A stretch of DNA of 8,974 nt from Micrococcales bacterium (GCA_030537915.1 JAUNUZ010000074.1:1-8974); one strand, 5' to 3'; shown: positions 1 through 6,126, counted from the stretch's first letter. The notes: generated from the sequence alone by a model not told the origin. A program made the numbers and translations.

Positions 1-146
1 ATCTCCGAGGCCCCATCGACGACTCCCCCCGGCAGGCCCGTGACCGGCGCAAATCACCCGGGCTGCACCTGACTGAAGCGGCTCGGAGGACGTTCGTCCA
101 AGACACCTGTAACGCTTTGGCCGCATCCGGCGATGTACCCAACAGA

Positions 147-382
147 GCGGCACGGAGGGCAGCACCATCGGGGGAGCCCTCCGGGCCGCGGGGGCTACGG
201 TGGGCGAGCTGGGGGGCTCGCCTACCGGGAACGGCGGAGATCGGCTGGGGAGCCGGGATCCGTTGGTGGAGATCGAGTGTGGGGCTCGATCGCCGAGCGC
301 GGGACGCGAGCGGGGGACTCGCACACCGCACGAGGGCGGGTGGTGCAGGCTCGGGGGGTCGAGCCGGGACCACCCGCCCTCG
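147..382. repeat. Cluster of six tandem hairpins with G-run loops (possible structured RNA)
   Basis: Six inverted repeats lie almost end to end. E: 147-160/176-189, 13 pairs with one A-G mismatch, loop containing GGGGG. A: 198-209/216-227, 12 pairs including one G-T, loop TGGGGG. F: 242-246/251-255, loop GGGG, with an outer 5-bp stem 230-234/260-264. B: 271-277/285-291, loop TGTGGGG. C: 306-310/318-322, loop CGGGGGA. D: 331-344/369-382, 14 perfect pairs, then 348-353/360-365, loop GGGGGT. Stem sequences differ between units while the shape and loop are kept. Read on the - strand, every loop is a C-run, like the C-loops of the actinobacterial 6C small RNA family. The transcribed strand and the function are not shown by the sequence; a degenerate palindromic repeat cluster is the main alternative. 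Confidence 0.55.
331..382. repeat. Long inverted repeat, 14-bp perfect stem plus 6-bp inner stem
   Basis: Arms 331-344 and 369-382 are perfect reverse complements. A 3x3 internal loop (345-347 and 366-368) is followed by the inner stem GGCTCG/CGAGCC closed by the loop GGGGGT. This is the strongest hairpin in the window. It contains GGTGGT near the left base and ACCACC near the right, as do palindromic intergenic repeats I recall from high-GC actinobacterial genomes. No T-run follows on either strand, so a classical intrinsic terminator is not evident, although a T-less actinobacterial terminator for a neighbour left of the window cannot be excluded. Confidence 0.7.
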
Positions 383-424
383 CTCATTCCACGGCGCGGC
401 GCCCGGCGGACGACCCGCAACCCA

Positions 425-434
425 GGTGCGCACC
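425..434. promoter_or_regulatory. 10-bp palindrome in the purK promoter spacer
   Basis: GGTGCGCACC is a perfect palindrome ending six bases before the putative purK -10 element. If transcription starts at the GTG at 453, it covers roughly -28 to -19, where a bound protein would block RNA polymerase. It could be an operator or a chance GC-rich palindrome; no partner site is visible. Confidence 0.25.
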
Positions 435-440
435 GCGCGA

Positions 441-446
441 TAGTCT
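441..446 (+). promoter_or_regulatory. -10 element TAGTCT of purK, leaderless configuration
   Basis: TAGTCT fits the actinobacterial TAnnnT -10 pattern and is followed by exactly six bases (GCGGCG) before the GTG start at 453, so transcription would begin at or next to the start codon. No Shine-Dalgarno sequence precedes the GTG, as expected for a leaderless mRNA. No good -35 hexamer is visible around 417-423. Confidence 0.5.
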
Positions 447-452
447 GCGGCG

Positions 453-1616
453 GTGCTCCCGGCTCAACGCGCTCCCGGTGGATTCCCGGTCGTCGGCATC
501 ATCGGCGGCGGTCAACTCGCCCGGATGTGCCAACCTCCCGCAGTCGGCCTCGCCGTCACACTGTCGGTTCTGGCCGAAAGCCAGGACGCCTCGGCCGCCC
601 TCGTCGTCCCGCACTCCCCCGTCGGTGCGCACGATGACCTCGAGGCCGTTCGCGAATTCGCGAGGGGTTGCGACGTCGTCACCTTCGACCACGAGCACGT
701 GCCGGCCCACGTCCTGTCCGCTCTGCTCGCCGACGGCGTGCGGCTGCACCCCCACCCGGACGCCCTGCGCTACGCCCAGGACAAGCTCGCCATGCGCGAG
801 CGCCTGACCGCCATGGGTATTCCGTGCCCGCGCTGGGCGCCGGTCGCGGACGAGGCCGAGCTGCGTGCGTTCGGAGACGAGGTCGGCTGGCCCGTGATCC
901 TCAAGACACCCCGAGGCGGCTACGACGGGAAGGGCGTTCGCGTCATCGCCGATCCGGCTGAAGCCGCCGACTGGTTCGGCCACCAGGAGACGCTGCTGGC
1001 CGAAGAGCGCGTCGACTTCACCCGTGAGCTCGCCGTCCTCGTGGCTCGCAGCCCGAGCGGCCAGGCCTGCGCGTGGCCGGTCGTCCAGACCGTCCAGACC
1101 GACGGCATCTGCACCGAAGTCCTCGCCCCCGCACCCGAACTCGACGACGACCTCGCCACCGCGATGATCGACGCCGGCCTGCGTATAGCCGGCGAACTCG
1201 GCGTCACCGGCGTCATGGCCGTCGAGCTCTTCGCGGTAGGCGACACGCCCGGCTTCGTCGTCAACGAGCTCGCGATGCGCCCGCACAACAGCGGCCACTG
1301 GACGATCGACGGCGCGGTGACGAGCCAGTTCGAGCAGCACCTTCGCGCGGTCCTGGATCTGCCGCTGGGCGATCCGTCGCCACGCACCCGCTGGAGCGTC
1401 ATGGGCAATGTGCTCGGTGGTGACGACGAGGAGCTGTACTCGACCTACCGGCACCTCTTCGCCCGCGACCCGGGCCTCAAGATGCACCTCTACGGCAAGG
1501 GCGTGCGCCCCGGCCGCAAGATCGGCCACGTCACGGTGTGCGGTGACGACCTGCCGCAGCTGCGCGAGCGGGCCGAGCATGCCGCCGACTTCCTGCGCGG
1601 CGTGGTCCGCGAGTGA
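453..1616 (+). CDS. purK: 5-(carboxyamino)imidazole ribonucleotide synthase (PurK)
   Basis: PurK is a cytoplasmic ATP-grasp enzyme that uses ATP and bicarbonate to turn AIR into N5-CAIR in de novo purine synthesis. The 387-residue product is near the family's usual 355-400. An N-terminal Rossmann-like segment carries GIIGGGQLARM (15-25). The ATP-grasp region shows the nucleotide-binding loop KTPRGGYDGKGV (141-152), the EER hinge (174-176) and the metal-binding, carboxylate-rich part MAVELF (245-250) with NELAMRPHNSGHWTID (261-276). The two glutamates E249 and E262 are the expected magnesium ligands. A C-terminal barrel-like domain follows (about 300-380). I keep the GTG start because a TAnnnT -10 box sits six bases upstream; it gives about 12 residues before the Rossmann strand. 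The product of purE, 82 bases downstream, uses the product of this enzyme. All visible key residues are intact. Confidence 0.97.
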   Translation: MLPAQRAPGGFPVVGIIGGGQLARMCQPPAVGLAVTLSVLAESQDASAALVVPHSPVGAHDDLEAVREFARGCDVVTFDHEHVPAHVLSALLADGVRLHPHPDALRYAQDKLAMRERLTAMGIPCPRWAPVADEAELRAFGDEVGWPVILKTPRGGYDGKGVRVIADPAEAADWFGHQETLLAEERVDFTRELAVLVARSPSGQACAWPVVQTVQTDGICTEVLAPAPELDDDLATAMIDAGLRIAGELGVTGVMAVELFAVGDTPGFVVNELAMRPHNSGHWTIDGAVTSQFEQHLRAVLDLPLGDPSPRTRWSVMGNVLGGDDEELYSTYRHLFARDPGLKMHLYGKGVRPGRKIGHVTVCGDDLPQLRERAEHAADFLRGVVRE

Positions 1617-1650
1617 CGCGAGTGACGCGACAGACGCGACAGACGCGACA
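1611..1650. repeat. 9-bp tandem repeat across the purK stop codon
   Basis: Four units follow each other: GAGTGACGC at 1611 and 1620, then GACAGACGC at 1629 and 1638, then a partial GACA. The purK TGA (1614-1616) lies inside the first unit. The pairwise similarity (two of each type) suggests stepwise slippage duplication. Change in copy number would affect the purK-purE gap and, by moving the stop, could alter the last purK codons. Confidence 0.8.
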
Positions 1651-1685
1651 CCGGCGCGCGGTGTTCCCCGCAGGAGCTAGCCAGC

Positions 1686-1692
1686 AAAGGAG
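1686..1692 (+). promoter_or_regulatory. Ribosome binding site of purE
   Basis: AAAGGAG stands six bases before the ATG at 1699. It is a strong Shine-Dalgarno match and contrasts with purK, which has none. It fixes the start of purE and fits translation from a shared purK-purE transcript. Confidence 0.75.
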
Positions 1693-1698
1693 CACACC

Positions 1699-2271
1699 AT
1701 GAGCCAGACCGGTCTCGTCCCCGGTGCACCCGACCCGGCCCCCGAGCCAGGCGCGAACCACCACCCGATCGTCGGCGTCGTGATGGGCAGCGACAGCGAC
1801 TGGCCGGTGATGGAGGCGGCCGCCGCCGCGCTGGCCGAGTTCGGCATCCCCTACGAGGCCGACGTCGTCTCGGCGCACCGCATGCCCACCGAGATGATCG
1901 GCTACGGGCAGGAGGCCGCCGGCCGCGGGCTTCGCGTCATCATCGCCGGTGCAGGCGGAGCCGCTCACCTGCCCGGCATGCTCGCCGCCGTGACGCCGCT
2001 GCCGGTCATCGGCGTGCCCGTCCCGCTGAAGTACCTGGACGGGATGGACTCGCTCCTCTCGATCGTGCAGATGCCCGCGGGCGTGCCGGTCGCCACGGTC
2101 TCGATCGGCGGCGCGCGCAATGCCGGGCTGCTCGCGGCGCGGATCGTCGCGGCCGGTGAGGGCGACCTGGCCCGCGATGTCCGCCAACGAATGCTCGCTT
2201 TCCAAGAAGACCTCCGCGACCAAGCCCATGCCAAGGGCGCGGCCCTGCGCGACCGCCGTTCCTCGTCCTGA
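1699..2271 (+). CDS. purE: 5-(carboxyamino)imidazole ribonucleotide mutase (PurE, class I)
   Basis: PurE moves the carboxyl group of N5-CAIR from N5 to C4 to give CAIR, directly after PurK in the pathway, and forms a cytoplasmic octamer in characterised relatives. The 190-residue protein contains the class I signature: GSDSDW (30-35) for substrate phosphate and ribose binding, SAHRMP (58-63) with the catalytic histidine H60, [12 protein letters not shown] (83-94), and [11 protein letters not shown] (124-134) followed by [10 protein letters not shown]. The presence of purK upstream supports the class I bacterial mutase rather than the direct AIR carboxylase. About 20 Pro/Ala-rich residues precede the first strand, a modest extension over the usual 160-170 length; the ATG is supported by a strong ribosome binding site. 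It is probably co-transcribed with purK. No defects are seen. Confidence 0.97.
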   Translation: MSQTGLVPGAPDPAPEPGANHHPIVGVVMGSDSDWPVMEAAAAALAEFGIPYEADVVSAHRMPTEMIGYGQEAAGRGLRVIIAGAGGAAHLPGMLAAVTPLPVIGVPVPLKYLDGMDSLLSIVQMPAGVPVATVSIGGARNAGLLAARIVAAGEGDLARDVRQRMLAFQEDLRDQAHAKGAALRDRRSSS

Positions 2272-2362
2272 CCCCACGGCGCAGCCCATCCACACCCCCG
2301 GCTAGGCCGAGGCCTCGTCCACAGGCAAATCCCTTTTCTACCGAGGCCCTCCGGCGGGAATC
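2272..2362. other. purE downstream gap with weak terminator-like signals
   Basis: The 91-base gap holds a perfect 10-bp palindrome CGAGGCCTCG (2308-2317), a direct repeat CCGAGGCC (2307-2314 and 2341-2348), a weak stem GCCT/AGGC (2312-2315/2323-2326) and a short T-rich run CCCTTTT (2331-2337). Together these could give weak termination after purE, but no strong intrinsic terminator is present. Confidence 0.3.
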
Positions 2363-3427
2363 GTGAGGCTTGCGTGCGTGATCCCCCGCACCCCTTTGCC
2401 GCAGGCCCTCGTGCGGCTCGCCGAGGCTCAGTCGGGAGTGCTGTCCCGCGCCCAGATCAGAAGCGCCGGGGTCGGGGCCACCGTCACCGCGCGCTGGTCC
2501 CGGGAGTGGCTCAGGCTGGCTCCGGGCATCTACCTGGCCACTGCCTCTGGCCCTGGCACGGTGCCCCCCTGGCCCGCCCGATTGTGGGCCGGAATCCTCA
2601 TGGGCGAAGGCGGCCCGCACTGCAAGGCTCCCTACTCACCCGCCCGCATCGGCGGGCTCGCAGCGGCGGTCGTGCAGGGACTCGCGGACTCCAGCGACGA
2701 GCCGGCGCCGCCGGGTCGAGCCACGCGCTTCACCTTCGGTCCGGCGCTCGACATCGACGTCCACGTCGATCCTGCCCGCAGAGCGGTCGGCGCGGTGGGC
2801 TACCGCTTCGTCCGCAGCTCACGATCGGACTCCTGCGAGAGGGGCATCGCGCCCTGCACCCCGGTCGCCCAAACCGTCCTGGACCTGTGCGATCTGACCA
2901 ACCGAGCGGACGCCATCGCTTGGGTCGATCGCGCTTGTCAGCGCCGCGCGACCACCCCGGCCGCCCTGGTAGAGGCCCTGGATGGACGCCCCCGCGCACG
3001 ACACCGGCGAGCGCTGCTCGCGGTTCTCCAGGGCCACGTCGAAGGGGCCACCTCCGAGTTGGAACGCCTCTATCGACGCGATGTGGAGCAAGCCCACGGG
3101 CTGCCGGTAGCCACACGACAGCTGCGGGCGGGGACCCGGCTCCTGGACAACCGCTACTCCCCCTACGGCATCATCGTCGAGCTGGACGGGCTCGTGGGCC
3201 ATGTCGGTCCGGGTCGGTTCCGGGATTGGCGCCGCGACAACGTGCATACCGTGGCGGGTCAGAAGTCGCTGCGCTACGGCTGGGAAGACTGCTTCGGCGA
3301 GCCCTGCGAGGTTGCGGCCGAGGTCGCTCTGCTGCTTCGTGTGCAGGGCTGGCCGGGCATGCCGGTGTTCTGCCCGAGATGTCCACCCGACGTCTTCTCG
3401 GCTCGACGAATCGACGCTCCGCGGTGA
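2363..3427 (+). CDS. AbiEi-like/DUF559-type protein, predicted restriction-like nuclease fold
   Basis: This 354-residue protein has the architecture common in actinobacteria. An N-terminal winged-helix segment resembles the AbiEi antitoxin domain (about 12-60, with LAEAQSGVLSRAQIRSAG and WLRLAPGIYLA). A variable middle follows, and then a DUF559 domain related to Vsr-type endonucleases (about 225-325). In the latter I see TSELERLYRRDVE (230-242), LLDNRY (260-265), IIVELDG (270-276) and RFRDWRRDNVHTVAG (285-299). E232, D262, E273 and D275 are candidate PD-(D/E)XK metal ligands, with H280 and D288 also fitting the DUF559 pattern. Two cysteines CPRC (337-340) lie near the end. No AbiEii-type toxin gene is next to it, so it is an orphan of unknown role; a defence or DNA-processing job is only inferred. 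The start is uncertain: GTG 2378 has GAGG at 2365-2368 nine bases upstream and is an alternative to GTG 2363. Confidence 0.8.
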   Translation: MRLACVIPRTPLPQALVRLAEAQSGVLSRAQIRSAGVGATVTARWSREWLRLAPGIYLATASGPGTVPPWPARLWAGILMGEGGPHCKAPYSPARIGGLAAAVVQGLADSSDEPAPPGRATRFTFGPALDIDVHVDPARRAVGAVGYRFVRSSRSDSCERGIAPCTPVAQTVLDLCDLTNRADAIAWVDRACQRRATTPAALVEALDGRPRARHRRALLAVLQGHVEGATSELERLYRRDVEQAHGLPVATRQLRAGTRLLDNRYSPYGIIVELDGLVGHVGPGRFRDWRRDNVHTVAGQKSLRYGWEDCFGEPCEVAAEVALLLRVQGWPGMPVFCPRCPPDVFSARRIDAPR

Positions 3428-3485
3428 GGCTGCACCCGGGCCGAGCCCGTCGGGCGATGATCACCGGCGATGCCGATCGGACAGT

Positions 3486-3521
3486 GTCAGTTCGCTATCG
3501 GTCAAGCACTAACGAACTGAC
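3486..3521. repeat. 9-bp inverted repeat GTCAGTTCG/CGAACTGAC
   Basis: Arms 3486-3494 and 3513-3521 are perfect reverse complements around an 18-base centre. The spacing is long for a single dimer site but possible for a hairpin or for two half-sites. It ends two bases before the next palindrome at 3524, so both may form one regulatory block. Confidence 0.6.
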
Positions 3522-3523
3522 TG

Positions 3524-3537
3524 TTACCGGCTGGTAA
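3524..3537. promoter_or_regulatory. Operator-like palindrome TTACC-GGCT-GGTAA
   Basis: Five-base arms TTACC and GGTAA flank a GGCT centre. This form is typical of sites bound by TetR-family dimers, including those controlling acyl-CoA metabolism genes in actinobacteria; that link is by analogy only. No such regulator gene is in the window, and the nearest downstream gene is gtrA, 189 bases away. Confidence 0.35.
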
Positions 3538-3691
3538 TCCTGCTGACCCCAGCCCACCAGGGACCAAAGGACCGCAATGGGGGATCTCAGGCAGCACACG
3601 ACCTGCTCTGCGGGCCGATCGCGCACGAGCCGCTGACCTGCGCGCCTGAGGCTCGAAGCGGCGCTGCGCCGAAGCAGCGGCGCCGCGCCTC

Positions 3692-3697
3692 TAGACT
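3692..3697 (+). promoter_or_regulatory. -10 element TAGACT of gtrA
   Basis: TAGACT fits the TAnnnT pattern and would place the transcript start near 3703-3705, giving a leader of about 22 bases that includes the AAAAGGA ribosome binding site (3715-3721) in front of the ATG at 3726. The -35 region is not recognisable. Confidence 0.45.
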
Positions 3698-3725
3698 CGG
3701 TGGCTCTACGAGCGAAAAGGACACC

Positions 3726-4304
3726 ATGCAGCGCACCTCGGGCGACCCGCCGACCGGTGCGATCGCGCGTGTGCGCGGTTGGTGGGACCTGTTGTCGGCC
3801 GAGTTCGCGAAGTTCGGCGTCATCGGGACCATCGGGATCTTCGTCGACAACGGCGCGTTCGTGCTGCTCACCCACGGGTTCGGCGCCGCGGGCCCCCTCG
3901 CCGGTCACGAGAAATTCGCCTCCCTGGTGGCGACGGCGATCGCCTCGGTCTTCTCGTGGGTGTGCAACCGCTACTGGACGTTCCGCGACAAACGGCCCGA
4001 CGACCTCCGCCGGGAGATCGTGCTCTTCACGGTGTTCAACGCGATCGGTGCCCTCATCACGATGGGCTGCGTCGCCCTGGCCATCGATGTCCTGCACGCG
4101 GCCGGGCCCGTCGCGCAGACGGCGGCTCGCCTCGTCGGCATCGTTCTCGGCACGGTCTTTCGCTTCTGGACCTACCGGCAGTTCGTCTTCGTCCGTGAAC
4201 TCTCCGACCTACCACCCGTGCCGCACGCCGAGACCGAGGCCGAGGCGCCGAGCAAGACCGACGTCAGCGCCCCCGACGCAGAGTCCCGTCGCCGGCGAGG
4301 CTGA
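3726..4304 (+). CDS. GtrA family membrane protein
   Basis: This is a 192-residue integral membrane protein of the GtrA family (PF04138). The family includes proteins thought to move polyprenyl-linked sugars across the membrane or to support cell-wall glycan building; the actual substrate here is unknown. Four hydrophobic segments are visible at about 27-50, 63-83, 96-122 and 130-156. Family hallmarks are FAKFGVIGTIGIFVDN (27-42), SWVCNRYWTFRD (77-88) and RFWTYRQFVF (146-155). The last ~35 residues form a charged, Pro/Glu-rich cytoplasmic tail ending RRRRG, longer than in minimal GtrA proteins of 120-150 residues. AAAAGGA lies just before the ATG. The last 41 bp overlap the end of the opposing lyase gene. 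In Mycobacterium tuberculosis, as I recall it, a GtrA-like gene also lies next to purK and purE. Confidence 0.92.
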   Translation: MQRTSGDPPTGAIARVRGWWDLLSAEFAKFGVIGTIGIFVDNGAFVLLTHGFGAAGPLAGHEKFASLVATAIASVFSWVCNRYWTFRDKRPDDLRREIVLFTVFNAIGALITMGCVALAIDVLHAAGPVAQTAARLVGIVLGTVFRFWTYRQFVFVRELSDLPPVPHAETEAEAPSKTDVSAPDAESRRRRG

Positions 4305-6126
4305 CGGTCGCGGACCGCCCACCGACCCCGAACGTGTAGGTCGTCGTCGCTCCGGAGACCTTCGTCGAGACCGAGACCGGAGCGTTCCCGGGGCCGACCA
4401 CGACGGCGGTTGCGATCGTGGCCGCCGTGCCCTTGCGGGTCACCGTCGCGACGGGCGCGGGGTAGCGGTGGAAGGGGTCTACCCACACCCAGCCCTGCAC
4501 GGGCTTCCTCGAGCCGCGCGCCGCGCCGAAGGCGGTGGGTGCGGTAGCGCCGACCGGTAGCCCGAGCAGTGTCGTCACCGTGGCTTCGCCCGCCTTCCGT
4601 GCCGTCGCCTTGGTGCCCCGGACGCGCAACGCCTGATCGCGCGGCAGGTGCCAGTACTGCGTGAAGGTCGTCGCTTTAGGTGCCTTGATCCGGTCGAAGG
4701 TCACGACGATGTCCGGGTCAGAGAGCACGATGACGTCGCGCATCCGCGCCGCACCCTTGTAGGGCGTGTCCGCGAATCGGAAAGAATCCGCCTTCGCCGA
4801 CAGCGAGGACTTCACGAGCCTGGTCGCCGGAGACGTCTTCATCTGCGGGGTCGCCATCTGATTGTGGGCCGTCGTGCCGGTGTAGAAGTCGCGCCACGCG
4901 TCGTTGACGTACTCCCCCACGCCCGGGTCGACGAGGATGTTGCGCCCGCGGGTTGCCCAGGTCAACGAGGTGTGGTCGTTGTGTCCGTGGCCCACGCGCT
5001 TCGGCCCGTAGCGCAGTGTGTAGAACGACTCCTGGCTCGGCCGGCGCGTCGCCGATCCCCAGCCGGAGCGCCCGAAGACATATCCCGCCGCGTAGATCGC
5101 GACGCGCGCTTGTGCAGGCGCCCCCGCCGTACCGTTCGACCGGATCCACGCCTGGGCCGGGCTCTTCGCCGGGTCCAGGCGTAGCGCCTGGGTGTCGCCG
5201 AGCAGCGCGAGGGTCCCGTCGGGTGCGGTGGCCTGGTCCAGGAAGCGCATGGCCGCCGCCCGCCGCGAGGCAATCGTCTTCATGGCGGTGGAGTTGACTG
5301 CGCAGGACTCCATGGCGCGCTGGGCGGCGCCCCACAGCTCGTAGTTCCACCGGGCGTAGCCGACGGCCTGCTCGTTGTTGGCACCCTGCGCGTCGATGAC
5401 GCGACCGATGCGCTGCGCCAACTGGTTCGCCGCGTCGGTGCGGATGTCGGCGCGGCCCAGGACGCAGCCCACGCCCAGCATCGCGATGAGCTGGTCTGTG
5501 CCGACGTTGTGATCAGGCCAGATGTTGGACTTGAGCCACTGGGCGTGCTGGATGAGCGAGGTGTCGAGCCAGCGCGGGACGGGCTTGCCCATCTTCTCCA
5601 GAGCGCCGCGCAGGCACAGTAGGTGGTCGGTGCGCGTCATCGTCGCGTTCCCCGGTCCGGGCCCGGTCGGCCAAGGGAAGGGGTTGTCGCCCACCCAGTC
5701 CTGCGCGATGGCCACCGCTGTGTCGATGGCCTTCGGGTCGCGGTCCTTGGTGATCCCCTGCGTCGACTTCTTGATGAGCGAACCGGTCCAGTAGAGCGCG
5801 TGGAACCAGGTCCGCCAGCTCGGCTTCTGGTAGGGATCGGCCTTCCAGTTGATGTTGTTGCGCCCGTCGCCGACCTTGGCTGTGCCGTACTCCCACGTGA
5901 ACGTGTTGGCAGTGACCTTGGCCGGCGTGTTGGCCACATCGAAGGCACCGTAACCGCGGCACGGGTAGCGGTCCGAGGCGAGCGCCCCAATGCGGACAGC
6001 GGTGGTCGACGCGCTCGCCACGGGCGGCGTCGCGAGGGTCGCCGCGCTCGCCAATGGCGCCGCCATGAGCGTCACGGCGGTTAGGGCTGCGACGGGTAGC
6101 ACGACGGTGAGAGGGCGAGAGCGCAT
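4264..6126 (-). CDS. Secreted heparinase II/III-like polysaccharide lyase
   Basis: The 620-residue product starts with a clear Sec signal peptide: MRSR, a hydrophobic stretch (7-22) and LASA as likely cleavage site near 28. An alpha-helical toroid region follows (about 70-330) with NNINWKADPY (90-99), DHNVGTDQLIAMLG (205-218) and NNEQAVGYARWNYELW (250-265). The beta-rich heparinase II/III domain (PF07940, about 345-620) has FGRSGWGS (351-358), GHGHNDHTSLTW (379-390), DPGVGEY (400-406) and TTAHNQ (418-423). The histidine cluster H380/H382/H385 and H421 corresponds to the metal and active-site region of the family, which cleaves uronate-containing polysaccharides by beta-elimination. The substrate cannot be told from the sequence. 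The chosen ATG has GGAAGG (6134-6139) seven bases upstream and begins the signal peptide. The frame stays open for 184 further codons upstream, but that part is Arg-rich non-coding-like sequence. The gene lies 170 bases after the kinase gene on the same strand. Confidence 0.88.
   Translation of the reverse strand: MRSRPLTVVLPVAALTAVTLMAAPLASAATLATPPVASASTTAVRIGALASDRYPCRGYGAFDVANTPAKVTANTFTWEYGTAKVGDGRNNINWKADPYQKPSWRTWFHALYWTGSLIKKSTQGITKDRDPKAIDTAVAIAQDWVGDNPFPWPTGPGPGNATMTRTDHLLCLRGALEKMGKPVPRWLDTSLIQHAQWLKSNIWPDHNVGTDQLIAMLGVGCVLGRADIRTDAANQLAQRIGRVIDAQGANNEQAVGYARWNYELWGAAQRAMESCAVNSTAMKTIASRRAAAMRFLDQATAPDGTLALLGDTQALRLDPAKSPAQAWIRSNGTAGAPAQARVAIYAAGYVFGRSGWGSATRRPSQESFYTLRYGPKRVGHGHNDHTSLTWATRGRNILVDPGVGEYVNDAWRDFYTGTTAHNQMATPQMKTSPATRLVKSSLSAKADSFRFADTPYKGAARMRDVIVLSDPDIVVTFDRIKAPKATTFTQYWHLPRDQALRVRGTKATARKAGEATVTTLLGLPVGATAPTAFGAARGSRKPVQGWVWVDPFHRYPAPVATVTRKGTAATIATAVVVGPGNAPVSVSTKVSGATTTYTFGVGGRSATVSLAGDGTLRRGR

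Larger units (their letters stand above)
1..452. other. Intergenic region upstream of purK, no supported gene
   Basis: No reading frame here looks like a real protein. The open frames are Arg/Gly/Ala/Pro-rich, several overlap one another, and some run on into the out-of-frame body of purK. From left to right I see a short palindrome GGACGTTCGTCC (88-99), a cluster of six hairpins with G-run loops (147-382, listed separately), a 10-bp palindrome GGTGCGCACC (425-434), and the purK -10 element (441-446). Positions 1-146 otherwise show nothing I can assign. The gene further left is outside the window, so I cannot tell whether this stretch carries the promoter or the terminator of that neighbour. 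Confidence 0.6.
3428..3725. other. Intergenic region before gtrA with operator-like inverted repeats
   Basis: No credible gene is present on either strand. The left part is less GC-rich than its surroundings and holds two inverted repeats (3486-3521 and 3524-3537). The middle (3540-3655) shows nothing assignable. Around 3657-3687 a GC-rich stretch with GCGGCGC and GCGCCGC arms could fold weakly. The right end has a TAGACT -10 box and a ribosome binding site for gtrA. Confidence 0.6.

Noticed and set aside
117..807. Overlapping + strand open frames left of and inside the start of purK
   Set aside because: They are Arg/Gly/Ser/Pro-rich, overlap one another and the purK frame, share no recognisable motif and cover the hairpin array; typical of open frames by chance in DNA of this G+C content.
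384..1580. Long - strand open frame opposite purK
   Set aside because: It is antisense to intact purK with all its motifs, and its protein shows no domain I recognise; antisense open frames are expected with GC-rich third positions.
2315..2323. TCGTCCACA, one base from the actinobacterial DnaA-box form TTGTCCACA
   Set aside because: It stands alone, with no cluster of boxes, AT-rich stretch or replication genes nearby, so it does not support an origin.
3495..4097. - strand open frame opposite gtrA and its promoter
   Set aside because: It runs antisense to gtrA with four good membrane segments and hallmark motifs; its own product looks like shadow translation.
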